Positions 10,366 to 24,200 of a DNA stretch of 64,000 nucleotides are shown piece after piece; positions within the stretch are counted from its first letter, which is position 1, and each line of letters starts with the position of its first letter. The stretch comes from Acridotheres tristis. Lineage: Eukaryota > Chordata > Aves > Passeriformes > Sturnidae. A program made the position numbers and the translations under genes. The notes under the pieces were generated by a model. That model ran no database searches and was not told the origin of the DNA. It was given only the letters and a program-made list of their open reading frames with translations. The stretch covers positions 496,001 through 560,000 of the forward strand of contig CM072890.1 of assembly GCA_037013685.1 (NCBI GenBank), read 5' to 3'.

Positions 10366-11712
10366 GCTGAGGCCTTTTCCAGGCAGTCACATTCAGAACC
10401 TCCAGTACCAGCAGAAGCACCTGAGAGTGTGGCCAGGCTGGGCCCAGGCTGGAGTGGCAGGTGAGAACGTGCAGCAGAGGAGCCTGGGGAGGGAGTGAGC
10501 TCTGCAAAGTCCTGGGCATTGGGCAGTGTCAGTCTATGTCTTAGCTAGCGGGCAAATTTTTGGTTTAGTGCTAAAAATGTTGGTGCTCAACTGATCCTAC
10601 CTATGCTTGTTAAACTATTTTCAGTATTTTAGTAACCACCAATCTTCACCTTGTACAGTAACTTCAAAATACCACGTTACTGATTTTTTCAACTGTTTTA
10701 CCAGGAGGATGGAGCTTGGCATTTCTTGAGCATTTCTTTACCCTTAATAGATTCAGACCAGTGGAGCAGCAATATGAATAATCTCAACACCCTTTGAAAT
10801 CAATAATTTTCTGTTCAGTGACTTTGTTTAGTAAGCTCAATTATGGAATATTTTTCTAGCAGATCACTCCCTCACCAGCCCAGGATGCTAAGGGCAGAAT
10901 CGTTTTCCATTGCCTGTTTTAATTGTTATTGGATCTGACTGCCTAGAGGCCAGCATGCATCACCTGAGAGTAGTCAAGTAAAGATGTGAGAACATTGCTC
11001 ATGAGAAACTTCAATAATTCTTAAATAATTCTTATGCCATCTCATATGCTATTTAGCCCTCTTTGTTTGCTGTAATTATCCATTTTTTACTTCTGATTCT
11101 TCATGTTGTAGTTAAATTAGAAGTTTTGCTTCAGAAAAATCAAACAGCATTTAGCATTTGGGTAAAATTTCATGTGAGTAAATATAACTGATGTTTGCAA
11201 GACTAAAGTAAGTATCCAAAGTTTGTAGTTGTATTTTGTTAATTGGGCATTTATTATGATAATTTCTGAGCATATCAGCTCATAGAATTTGTCTCTGCAT
11301 CAGTGGATGTTAGAGCCTTGGAAAACAATATGAATTTATCCCATGTTAGTGATGGACAGCTAAGAGACAAGGGCAGTTCTTAAGGCCATCTGTGATGCAT
11401 GGAGCTGATCTGAAAACTGACTCTCAAATTCTTTCTACATTGTATGTTCCTTTTATTAGAACACCATTCAATTTATTTTGCTTTGTGCTTCACAGAATTA
11501 ACAGAAGTACACACCATTTGCATTGTTATCAATTGTATTATGGAAAAATTATATGACAAAGTAATATAGGGATTCTTGCTACATGGCATGAGGTGATATT
11601 ACAATCTGGACTGGGGAAGGTATCCTCTGCTCCAAAATCTTGTGGCCTCAAGAAATGCAGCATTCCAGGGAGCAGGCACTTTGTTCAGTTTCTTAGTTAC
11701 AACTTTTCAGCA

Positions 11713-11765
11713 GAGAATCACAGAATATTCTGAGTTGGAAGGGACCTACAAGGATCATCAAAGCG
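11713..11765 (-). mobile_element. Short CR1 3'-end fragment
   Basis: About 50 bases keep the terminal CR1 motif (agaatcacagaat, then gagttggaagggaccta). Confidence 0.75.
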
Positions 11766-13141
11766 TTGGTTGCAGGCACATGCCTTGATAAAAGGTATAT
11801 TTTAATTTTTATGATTTGCCATGCTTTTGGTACAATACATTTTAAAGTGTGTTGAAAGTGTATGGCAGAGTGGGAAGCCAAACCACAGTGTGATACACAA
11901 TTAAACTACAATTAAAATTCCATCAAAATAACCTCTCTTACACACAAACCCATACCTTGTCTACTCCTCCCCGCTCCTTTTCCTGTGTATTCTTTGTCAG
12001 AATGCAGTAGAGATGATTGTTTGTTTCAGTGGGCTTTAGCAACCCTCTCAAAATATTCTTTTAGTTGTATCTGGCTGTTTTCTACCCTGATTCTCTCGTT
12101 TAAAGGTCGACTCTTTAGGCTTCACTTTGTGATCTGGGGTTGGTATTGTTCATTCTTTCACCACAGGTAGTAAGAGTTGTGGCTGTTGCTTCTCTCTGTG
12201 CTTTGCAAATAGTCTGTGTAATGCTGCCAGACTTTTCTCTCCTTCAGTGCCCATCAACAGCTATGATGAAAACAGAGGGCTGTGTGAGGAAAAAGTAATA
12301 AACAAATAAATATCCAATATGTATGCTTGTGAATTGGCCTTCTTCATTCATCATTTTGTTGTGTAATTAAGTGAAACCAAAGCTCTCTGGCAGGAAATTA
12401 GGAATGATTCATATGAACACCCATGAATTCAGGATTGCTTTTATTGGACTTGAAGTCCCTTCACCCATTTTTCTTATGCTTTTCTAGTCTCAACAGGTGC
12501 TTCATCTCACTGTTTTATCCAGTCTCACTCTTTTTTCTTCTTTTATCCACGGAGGAAAAGCCAGCAAGACTTCTGAGTTGTTTTGTTGCCTTTTTGCACT
12601 GTATGACTCATAAAGTTAAAAAAGAAGCCTGAAATTTGGGATGTTACTACTTAAGTAAGCATAGCAAAATAACCTCTTTTAACTGACTTTCAGTAAAAGT
12701 GGTCATCAGCAAAACATGGCATGGCCCTGGGGAGGCTGCCACATGGACATTCTGGAAAATATTTTTTGTCTCTTTGTCACTGAGCAAATGGAAAGAGGCA
12801 GTTTGCTAGAGTGCTGATTTCAGAAAATCAGCATGTTTTAGTGATACAAGAGAAGGATTGCTCAAAAAGAAAGCCTAGTCCCTTTGAAGTCAGTCTTGTT
12901 GCTGTCAAACAGAGCAGACAGAAGACTGTATTCTGGGTTTATAGGTACTGAAAATACCACAGTGCCAGATCTGCACGTATTTTGCATATATTCAATTTAA
13001 TAAAATGAGGTACCATAATGAAATTCCGTTTGAAAAATACTTGGATTAACTTTTAATTTTGGAAGTAATTTTTAAATGCCTTTTTTTGGCACTCAACTCA
13101 AATACTCCAAACCTTAGTTTTAATTTTCTTTCCTTTTCTAG

Positions 13142-13297
13142 AGTCTCAAAGATTTCTCCCTGCCATTGAGATGTTTGTGTTTGCCAGACATCCATTACTG
13201 CAGTGTTTGAAGGCAGATGAGATGTTTGAGGATGTTCCCATCTCTGGAAACAACCGTGCCTTTTTTGCCTCCACTGAGTTTTCCCACGTAGCTTGAT
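13142..13297 (+). other. Possible last coding exon (low confidence)
   Basis: A pyrimidine tract ending in ctttccttttctag precedes an open frame of 51 codons (SQRFLPAIEMFVFARHPLLQ at its start, EFSHVA at its end), then TGA. A frame this long has roughly a 1 in 12 chance of being open at random. I do not recognise the protein and see no partner exon. Confidence 0.12.
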
Positions 13298-13327
13298 AAA
13301 GTTGCTTCAGTAGCTTGATAAAGTTGC
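13288..13327. repeat. Two-copy 22-bp tandem repeat
   Basis: gtagcttgataaagttgc occurs at 13288 and again at 13310. Confidence 0.85.
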
Positions 13328-15170
13328 AACACTTTTCACTTCTGTTGTAACTTTTATCTCTGGCAGTTGTTTCCAATGTCTTCTTTGGCACAAGTCTGCA
13401 TGGCACAGATACTGAGGAGTTGACTCATTGCTTCTCCTTTTGCAATGAAGTTCTTCCTTAGGGAACTTTCTGACTGCTGGATAACATAAAACATTGTGAT
13501 ATATATATATAGAATCCTTTGAAACTTTGCTGATTGAAATCTGTCCCTCAAACAGAATGTGCCCACAGGCATATCTGTGCTGTGTCTAAAGCTAACACAG
13601 GAGACAAGCTTGTAAGAGTTCCTGAAGTGCAAGCAAAGCTTATCTTTAACCTTGTGTCACAGAATACATATAGGAGCGTTTTCTAATCCGTGCTGTTTTC
13701 TTCTCTGCACTATTTAAATTGGATTATCTGTAATTAATGCTTGCTACTCCCATGGGACCCTTCCAGGAGCAGAGTTTGGTATGGGCAGCCTCAGTCAGGG
13801 GCTGCTCTGGGGCTTTGGTGTACAGGGCACATCCTGCCCGTGCACCAGCAGCCCTCACCTGCTGCTGCTCCCCAGGCCCCCTCCCTTCTTCTCTCTCTCC
13901 CTGAGGGCTCTTTCCCCCTGCTGCACCACCACAGTGCCCAGGCAGGCTCATCCCCTCCTTTGCTGCTCTCTCCCTTCTCTGGAGCCCGGGGAAAGCTCCA
14001 TGCTGGCAGGAGGTTTGGGTCTGTGTGCAGCTCTGCAGTCAAGCCCAGAAGATGTAAGTGCATCTCAAGTGCACTGACAGACTCTTGCTGTGACTGTTGT
14101 GCCACAGCCTGGTTTGATTTGCCACCTTCATCTTTGCCGTGGTGTCTCTAGTCCAGCTGTGTTTGTGTGACTGCCTGCAGGTCACATGGGCTCTGGTCAT
14201 TGTTCAGCTCATGGCTAGGTGCTGTATGTCACCATTTTCACTTCAGCAATTACCACTCTGCAGTTTTAAATGTTGACAAGTCACCTCCACTGAATTGTTC
14301 ACCGTTGTCTCTGCTCCTCATGTTTACAGAATCATTCCATGTCGTGACCCAGCTCACCCATGTCTGTAGGAGCCCAGGCTCTGGCAGCCCTGAGGAAAGC
14401 CAAGGCTGGGCTTGGGCAGAGGCAGAGGGAGAGCTGGAGCCCAGGGGAGCCTGTGGCTGCAGAGGACTGGCATTGGCCCTTCCATCTCCATTTCTGCCCT
14501 TGGAAATACACTTGAGTTTAAAGTGCACTATTCATTTTAAGTGCTACTAGCTGATACTACTTCTTCCATTTTTCTAAAGAGGCTGTGCTTAGGAGTAAGT
14601 TTCTATAAATTCACAGGATTCATCCGAGATTTTGCAATTGTTATTTCAGGTCACATTTTAAAAAGCATAGGCCAGCAAATGTAAGGCTCATCCATGTAAT
14701 CTGTCTGTGCTATATCATAAATCCAGTCAGTAACTGCAGGTGGAAGGCACAGGGCCTTGGCACTGGAGTACATTTAAGGGGATTCTGTGGAATTTCTGCA
14801 AACATGAGGCTTGCCCCAGGCAATGTGTTGCATAAGGGAGTTGTGCAATGCCAAACTGCCTAAAGTCTGTCATAATTTGTATACTTTGTGTACTTGCCTT
14901 TCTATTTTACCTTCCTTTCCACAGCTGTGGGTTAGAATGTGTACTTACTCTTGGACAAATGAGACTTGACATATAGAAAAAGGCAGTGCCTTTTTTTGTG
15001 TGTGCAGCCTGTGCCATCTTAAATCAGTGACCAGGCAGTGCAAACTTCAGGAGGTGCACTCAGTGCTCCAGGTGGCCCTTGAGGGGACACCAGACTCTTG
15101 GAGATGCACTTTGTACATTCTCAGAATATCTGGGCTAGCAGAAGTAAACTGTGGGCAAGGGCTGAAGATG

Positions 15171-15287
15171 CAGAGACCATTCTTTGTCTTGTGCTGTTTG
15201 CTCCTGCTGGTCAATGTTCATGGAGTCCCTGTGTACCAGGAGCACTTTATCCACTTTATCCTGAAGTACAGGGACTCCTGGGATTAA
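15171..15287 (+). other. Small ORF with signal-peptide-like start (low confidence)
   Basis: The 39-residue frame starts MQRPFFVLCCLLLLVNVHG, which has the n-region, hydrophobic core and small-residue cleavage site of a signal peptide. A 20-residue remainder (VPVYQEHFIHFILKYRDSWD) precedes the TAA. The Met is internal to a longer open frame starting at 15000. I know no homologue. It is short enough to be chance. Confidence 0.15.
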
Positions 15288-15299
15288 TGGTTTGACTGA

Positions 15300-18200
15300 T
15301 GCCATTTGCTACTTGGCTTGAGAGAGAAGACATTAAAGCCACAGTTGTGGTAAGAGGAGTGTGAAATGTTTGCAGGTGAAGAGGAAATTATTCTAAATAT
15401 TTTGGCTTTTGTAGGCACCAAAAAATAATGAATTATAATTTTTGTGAAAGAATCCTTTCAAAGTCTAGGTGAAACTGCTTGAGAAAAGAGAGAGATGAAA
15501 TTTTAATGTGAACATTCAACAGCTAAATGTTTGTTTTAAATTTTGTATTAAGATGGAGCCTGTGACAGTGAATCAAACAGAGCAGAAGTAGATAATTTCA
15601 CTCAAACATCATGGACCTTAAAGGCAATTCTAAATTCCAGTGAAGTAATTCCTCTTCTAGTTCCAGTCACAAATGCCCCTTTCTGGCTGCTTTCTAATCA
15701 AAGCACCTCTTTTAGACCATCTTCATTGTCTAAGTTTTGAGATTCCCTGGGGTATCTCCTTCCCTATCATCTTCTGCCTAATTCCATTTTAATGGCTTTA
15801 AATACATTTTTAAAATCTTACTATGATAGGTGTTAGACTGTAGTAACTTTGTGGCAGTATGTCCCAGGCAAAGTCTTCTCTGCCAGTTTGCAAGGATCAA
15901 ACAATTTGTTTTTTCAATTTCAGTGTCTTTATGCAGAGCACTTGTGGAATTGAGTGTTCTCCTGATTTCACTGGAATTATAAGGTAGAACTCAGATTATG
16001 TTTGGCTCCTATCACTTAAAGCAGTCAATACCATTAATTTTGGGAAATTATTTATTGGGATCTTTAGGATACAGTAGCATTACCCACAGTGATGCAGTGA
16101 AATGCTTTACTTTTTGATTTTTAAACCACTCCAGTTGCTCTCTCTCTGTTTTTATATATACATATTTATTTTTTCCTTTTTTTTTTTTTAGAATTTAGAA
16201 TTTACCGGGCTGAGTATTTACAAATTTCACAGAACATTTTGTTCTCTGATTTAAATCCTGCATACCAAGTGCCTGCCTGGGGCAAAGGCAAAAAAGAAAT
16301 TTGCTTTGATACTCCAGAACTGGTTGAATAAATCCTGTGCAGCTGGCCTGTGTGAAATGTGCCCATGACAGCAGCGAGGATTCTGAGGGATGGGGAGAGC
16401 TCTGTGCTCTCAGATGTTGCAGGGTTTTGTTGCTTTGCCTGGGAATGTGGAGGTGTCTCTGCTGCTCAGTACAAGGGTGCAGAGTGGTTTCCTCAGGCAT
16501 GTGTGTGGACAGAACTGCTGCACAAGTGTGCAGGGCTGCCTTCTGCATATGTTTGTGCATGTTCTGCTGTTTTCCAGCTTTGGAACTGTGGTTAAAGCCT
16601 CAGAGGGAGTGTGTGAGTCTGCAGCAGCTGAGAAGGCATTCCCAGCCCTGGAGGTTCCTGTGTGGTTCAGTGTCTGCCCCATCCTTGGTGAGGAATGGTC
16701 TAACCTGTGCTGGGTGTTCATCAGGGGAATTCCTGGACGTTTATTTCAATGTTCAAGCCAACACAGAACAGGTTACACTTGTCTGTACTTGTGGGTGAGA
16801 TGTCAGGACCTGGTATGGACTGGGGCCTGCTTTTTCTGCCTGTACTGTTCTCACTGCCAGCTCTGTGCATCCAACTGTCTCTCATCACTGTACTTCTCTT
16901 GGCAATATAACCCAGCTGAGACATGGTCCCGAGGGAAAAGTGGCTTAAATCTGAATCTTGGAAAGTCAAGAATTAAAAGATGCATAGGTCAGGAAAATAA
17001 ATTTTGGAATTCAAAGTTATAAAGGCTGTGACTGGTTCACATGAACAAGGTCCTGTTTTCCTCTGACAGTGCATCAACAAGAATTTGGAAATCCTGTTTT
17101 TACTCGAGTGGTGTGAGCAGAGTGCTTTTGGCCATGCTCTGCAGTGCCATCTCTGTGAACCCAGCTCCATTCTCAGGCTTCAGAGAACTTCCAGGTTCTC
17201 TAGAAAGAAGCACAAGAGTGTCATTTGTTTCTGTGTCATTTGTCAGGATCATACATTGAAATTATGGTCTGTCCTACAGGGACCACTGGCTTGAGCAAGT
17301 GTATGACAATTCTTAGGATACCTGTGCTGAAAGACTTTTGTTAGTGGACCTTAATGGAGTTTGGTTTGATTTGTTCCAGAATGGGATTGCCCTTGTTCCT
17401 GTTGCTCACGATCTGGACCCCAGGAGCACTGAGGACTCGAGCAGGACTGAGGGATGCATGGTAAGGTTGTGTTACCTGTGCTCAGGAGGATGGTGAAATC
17501 TGGCATGTGTAGCTTGTGACTTTCAGCTGTCTGGTCTGAAGCAAGGGACAGGAAAGTTTCTTTATTGATGGAAGATAAATGCAAAGCAAGGAGAGGAGGT
17601 AAAAAAATCCTTAGAAAAACTAAAAACAGAAGAGAAGCAGCACGGAGAGTGGGCCAAACCTTGTGGTTGTGTATGTGAGCATTACTCATATAACTTCAAG
17701 AGGGTACATGCTTTAACTGAGCATGTACCAGCTGAGGACTTGGCCCATAATGTCCTTTATAAAGCTCTGGTTCCTCCCCAAATAGTTCTTCCCTCCCTCT
17801 TCAAAGGGCAGCTGTTGTTGGTGGAGCTGGTGATGATACTGGATTAGTGCACATGCAGTCAGCCTGCTTGGCCTCGGCCCTTTGGACCCAAAATGAACTC
17901 CAGCTGCTGCTGCCCAGAGCAGGTGCTTCATCCAGCCCCAGCAGCTGTTGGAATGTACTCTGACATGGCCAAGAGGAGGGGGGAGGTCCCTGGAGTACCC
18001 AGAGGAGCAGAGGACTGGTAGCAGCAAGGAAGGAACAGGAAATGGGCCATGGAGTCCTCTTTGTTATACCCAGCAGACACAAGTTGTTGTAGCATTTCCT
18101 GGTGGAAATAGGGAGCAGTGGCTGTCACTGTGCATCCACTGAGCCTGCCCAGAACCGTGATGGATTATGGTTCCCAAAACGAGGCTGAGGGACCCCTAAA

Positions 18201-21200
18201 GACCAGCAGGGCTGGTTGTAGTTACTGGTTTAAAGCTCCAATGAGTGGCCCAGCAAAAGTGAGATTGAGACTGGGCATAGAACAGTGCACAGGCTAATGG
18301 GCTGCTACTGTGAGAGCTTGGGCTTCACACACACTGCTAGAGGGAGGAAAACAAAAACAGGGATAATCTGGGGTGTGAAGCAGGGAACAGTGCCAGGGAA
18401 TGGAGGCAGAGGGGATGGCCTGGGGGTATATGGAGATGTGATAGTTGGGAGTTTAAGCTCAGAGTTTGAGGAGAGGGCACAGACAGTTCCTGTCAGAGAC
18501 AAAGCAGCAGCAACCCATGATTAGAGTGACAGGGACAGGACAACGATGAAGGTTTTGTGGAGTGAGGGAGTCTCAGCCTTCAAAGGGATGAGGGCAGCTT
18601 GGAGTAAGGGCAGCCCAGACCCACAGCAAGAGGTAGTGGGGAGTAGTCCCCTGCAGAGCAGGGAGTCTCACAGGATAAGCTGTTCAGAGTCATTTGCATC
18701 ACAAGCAGCCCTTTCCAAGTCCCTTCCAGCATTCCTTCAATTTATTCCCCTTCAGCTCCTATCACTGACCCAGCAGTGGCTGCCGTGCAGTCGGGCACTC
18801 TCTGATGGTTCCCTTGCTGTTAGCAGCAGTGTCCTGGCCTCCCTTTCCAGGAGCAGACACTCTCTGGTTGTCTCTGCATGTGTCACTGTTGGCATTAGCA
18901 CCAAGTTTAATGTGACTCCTGAGGGTCCCATCCTCTTACCTGCATTCATTAAAGTTACCAGAGTTCTTCCACTTTCTCTGATAGGCTCCCTTTATGTCCC
19001 TGTCCTGTGTGTGGTTTTTGTCATATCCCATCAGCCAGACTTTTCATTCTGTGTGTCTTTGCTGATTGCTCAACCAGGTTTCCACTGAACCTCCATAAGG
19101 AGAGGGGTAAATGCTAAGCAAGGATTCTTCCTTGTACAGCTGTAAAAGGACTATTCAGGCCAGATTTCATTCCAGCATAGCCTAAGAGTAGGAGAAAACA
19201 TGAATATCAGGGGCCTCTCTTTGTCAGGAAATGGGATTTCCGCAGGTGCTCAGTTGGAGATGCTTTGCATGTTTCTAAGGCTTGGCACAAGGCATTGCTG
19301 AATCCTGATTCAGGATGCAAGAATGTCTCATGACCCCTGCCATGAAAACTGGTGTCTGGCCATGTTTGGAAATCAGCCGTGGATGATGAGAGTAGATGAG
19401 TATGGGTGAAATGAGCAGCTTGGCTTCAACACTAAGCAAGACTTGTTAAACATTGTAAATACAGATGTCCAATTCATATTTTGAATAATGAATATTATGA
19501 ACTTTTCTGTAGCAAGTGGTAAGAAGCTGGATCATCTTTCTTCATCTGCTCACTGCCTTCACGGAATTTGCAAGTGTGACAAAGTATTTCGTCCCTTTAC
19601 AGGATTAGGTAAGATTGGTAACCATAATTCGTGTGTAGAATTGCACAGAATTAGTCTAGATAGTCAAATATATTGATTTACAGTTACCTACCTGGTGGCA
19701 GGGAAATCGTTTCCATTTTGGTTTATTTGTTTCTTGAGTTGGTCTGGTTATGCAGCTGACTTCAGTTGTTTCTTCTTTTGGATGAAAATTTGCAGCTGTA
19801 CAGGCCTGTACAATTCCTGTCCCAGTGTAACTCTTCCATCAGGTATTCCTGCTGTTTGGTTTGCTTCTACATGAAAAAGAAGGAACTGGAACAATAGTAC
19901 CGGAAAAACTACATGAATGAAATTGTCAAGGCTGTTAAGGAAAGAGATGTGTTAGGAGCAGGATGTCCCTGTGCTCATTCTGTTCTCACATCCCTTGGGC
20001 AAGTCACTGTTACATGTGGGAAGGAGCCCCACACACAACTGTTACCTGTGAGCCAGGGAGACATCCGTGCCGTGCTCCCGTGGGTGTGCCAGCAATTGTC
20101 TGTGCTGTCCCCTTACCTGCCTGGCAGCGTGGCTGGGTGACACCCACACCCTCTGAGCGAGTGCCAGCTGCTGCTGCCCTGCCTTCTTCCTCTGCACTTC
20201 TCTTCCTCAGCCTGCTTGAACTCCAGATGAGTGAAAGTTCAGCTTTTCAGATCTTGGTGGAGTAGTAAATTCTGCCAGAAAGCAAACCAAATGCCATTTT
20301 CAGAGTGGCCCTGTATTTAAGTGTGGCAGCACATTAAATTTGGTATTCCAGAGGTTTCCACATGACCTACCTGTGGATAGGAATTTTTTGAAGCATCTGT
20401 CTTTTGCTGATTAAAATGTAATTAGCTACCAAGGATTTAAACCATACCAAAGGATGTGGGGCAATGTCCAATGTCCTGTCTGGTGAGGAACAACGGCGTG
20501 AAACAGTTTGGGTGTGGTGGATGATAATTTACTAACTGCTGGATTCAGACTAAGGAAATAAAGAGCTTGTTAGCAGGCCTCCACATTTAGGGGATCTGGA
20601 GAGCAAAGAGGTTTTCTTTATCTGAGGCCCATGTTATGCTGTGCAGGAATTCCCAGTTCAGGGTCAAAAATACTGAGGGTGCCCTTTCACCAGAGAGCTG
20701 ACAATTAGCTTGCTGCCAGTAGGAAAAGCAGCCTTTAAGTGGTGAGTGAACAGAGTGTCAGCAATGGACCTGGAGAGAGGGGCAGCACACACCAGAGCCT
20801 GTGACATTCTTCACACCTGCTGTGGGCCATAACAGGAGCTGGCTGCCTCAGCCCGTGGCACGACAAGCAGAGCATTGTGCTGTGACACAGCCTGGACAGC
20901 GATTGAATTACACACCCATTAGGTCCTGGCTTCTCCCTGTCACTGTGGACAATGGAGAATCAGAGAAGTGGACATGAGAGCTTTAGCAGGCCTTGTGCTC
21001 TCCAGCAGAGGAGGATTAGTTTGTAAATGGTAAATTGTGTTGGGGCCAAGAGTCGTAAAACTGAACTCTTGCCCTGCTGCTGCCTCAAAGGCACAGGCTC
21101 TGCAGAAAAGCCCTTCTCCCCCTTCTGCTAAATGCTGTGATCAGGGGAGGGTGGGCATGTGGAATCTGCTCCTCCTTTCCTCTGCCAGAGAAGGAAGAAG

Positions 21201-24200
21201 AAACTGGTGTATTTGTACAAATTTTGCTCCTCACTGTCTCTTGCTATCTTTTCTAAGGAAGGGCATGGAATTAAATTAATCATTCTTCTGCCATTTCCAC
21301 AGGGATGCAGATTTGCCCCTCACCGAGGTGCTGCTGGCTGTTCCCTGCTGCTGGAGGGTGTCTCAGAGCTGCTGGAACCTGCAGCAGGGCTGGAGGACTG
21401 CAAACCCTGCATGCCTTCCCTCCTGTCCCCTGCTCCACAGGACTGCAGTGCCTGTGCTGTGCCCCCAGCTCCCTCACCCTCAAATGTTCCCCCTCGTGCC
21501 TTGGAGCAGGCTTTGCTTTTGCTGGCAGTGTCCCTTGTTGCCATGTCATCCATGAAGAAGATGGCTTTATCCTTGCCTTTATTCCACTGGGACCAGCTGC
21601 TCTACCCACAGGCACCAAAAGTGGCTAATCTTCCAAAACCTTTTTAAATTTTCAATTGAAGCTCTGCATCACATGAACTTCGTGGGGTTTTTTGAGAGGT
21701 AAAGACTTTTTTTCCTTTTTCTTTTTTTTTTTTAGAAACAACACCAAATAAAAACCCAAACCCAAAACTGACAGAGAAAAAAAAAATTAAGCCACATATT
21801 GAACCCAAGTTGGAGAAATAACTGCATTGTGTGACTGATACAGTCCATGGGAGTACAAAGCATTCCCAGTCTGCTCTTGCACATCCACTCCCTAGATCTA
21901 TTAATAGCTTTTAGGCATGAGCATAGACATGGAGATGGGCAGGAATAGTTTGCCATGCAAACATTTATCTGGGAGCCCCATCCAATTTTCTAAACTAAAC
22001 TAAAGATTTCAGTGTGATAAAGTTTAAAGCATTGTTGGAGATGGGGGGATGTAACTGCACTTAAACTGAGGTTGGATTAGGCATTCTCATATCTTGGAGT
22101 CTGCAAGATATAGCAGTAGATATAGCAAAGATAGCAAATTATATGAGCAATGGAAATATGTGCTTCTTAATCTATAAAAAAAAAGGACAGTTTTGAAAAT
22201 CCATCAATCTTTCAAAAATCTTAAGGCATATTGATCTTGAATCATCATGGGAATTCAACAGGGGTGTTCCTGTTAGTGATCTAAAAATATAAATGTGGTT
22301 GAATGCATGGAAAAATGTATCTAATTCCACTTGTCTTTATTACTGCAATAAATGATACCAACTCTCTCTTCCTACAGACTTTATCTCATCTGTTTATAGT
22401 GCTGGCATTTATTTTGTTTTGAGCTGAGAAACAAAATATCTAGATACTGTGAGGTTGTAGAGGCTTTATGAACATACCATTTAAAAGGAATTGTTCCTGC
22501 TCTGGTAACTAGTTTGAACTGGGAAAAGATACTCATATTTCATACTCCTGAAAGAAATAGCAGGCTTGCTGTAATACAGCAGTTCTGAGTAATCTGCTCA
22601 TAAATGATCCATTCCAGAATGATCATTTCTCTAATAGGTGGCAGATCCTTAGTAGTTCTTACAAATGCTCAAAAAGTCTGCAGGGCATGAAGGCTTTGCT
22701 TTGGTTTAGTTTTTTTGTAAAGTTTGGTAAAAAAGGTATGAATGAGAAATTCAGCCATTGTTCAACATAGTCAGTACTGATAACTGAGAGTTCATTTTCA
22801 AAACTGGAAAATAAAAGCTATTCTAAGTAGTCACTGCTGGTTTTACTGCTGTGGAGCATTTCAGAGGTAAGTTTTAAAGAAAAAAAAAAAGGAAAAGCAG
22901 TCATTCAGTCATTCCCGAGTAGTGATGCAGGAATGGCAGAGGTTAATACCACTGACATCATGCTGGAACTGTAGAGCATTTTGTTAATGGCTATTAATGC
23001 CCTGCTGCTGCAGACAGACAGTGCCAGCTGCCTTTGGGGTGCTGCCTGTGCTGGGAGGGACAGGGCCCTGAGGAAGTCTCAGATCTGCTCCCTCCACTGA
23101 GAGAGCAGGACAGGAGGCTCTGAGGGAAGGCACTTGCAGTGCCTGGCTCAGAACAGGGCTTGGGCAGTGAAGCAGGAGCAGCAAACCCCTCCAGAGCCAC
23201 ATCCAGGGGACACTGAGGACTCCTGTTCAATTCACATCTCCAGGACTAAACTCAACATGCACATCCTTTGGAGGAAAACAGGAAGGGATTCAGAGAATCA
23301 CTCGTGGAAATGATGGCAGTAAGCCTGGGGAAGAAGCCTAGGTTCGTGTAAGAGAGCTCAGAGCTTTGTACACAGTGGGAAGGAGTCAGAAATGCCATAG
23401 GTGAAGAAGAAAAGCCCCTGAGAGGAAGGGAAAGGAACTTTGTAATGGCAGAATGATGATGGATATGGAACAATTAATTAGCTTTGACTACATCATATTC
23501 ATTGTACACCTAGATTTGTGGGGTTAGCTGCCTCACTTGGGGCTGGCTATTACTTTGTGTAATACCCTTGAATTTCATCCACCATAAGGGAACGAAACAG
23601 ATACAGAAAAGTGCAATATGTCAGTGTAGCATATCAAATCGAGACAGGCATTTTGAGCAGTCTGTGCTGAACAGAGGTTTAAGCCTGCATTAGATTATTC
23701 CTTAAGTGTATTGTTATGACAAATCTGAAAGGAGCTAAAAGCATTTCAGTAGATCAGAAAAGAAAACTTTGATTTCCTTTCCCACAGCCTGGAGCCAGAA
23801 TGGCCTGGCCATGTACAATCACCCCAGGTGAATGGGAGCAGGACCCCTGCAGGTGAGGGGTGAGAGCTGTGGGTACCTGGCTCACCAGGCCTCTCCAAAG
23901 GGTTCAGCTTCCAGATCTCTAAATGCTGTGCAATGGGACCTGAATAACACACTGAGAATGTTTAGCCAAGAAAAGCCTGCTGGCCCAAGGACATCGTGGT
24001 GCTGACTGCTGTGGGATGTCCCACACTGACTCTTTCATGCTAATTCAAAGTTACTGTATCACTGCTTATGTTTTCTAAAAGGGAGAATGTGAGTTTGATC
24101 CCATGAGCCTCAGGTTTGGGGACACAGTTTAATTTTAAATTTCATTAATTTTGCACACCCATTAATTATTAGAAATAAATGGAAACATCCATGCAATAAT

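Larger units (their letters stand above)
10366..15100. other. Intergenic, no recognised gene
   Basis: This holds one short CR1 remnant (11713-11765), a (TA)7 run near 13498 and a two-copy 22-bp repeat at 13288-13327. The GC-richer part 13741-14480 has overlapping open frames on both strands that look like chance. Confidence 0.45.
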
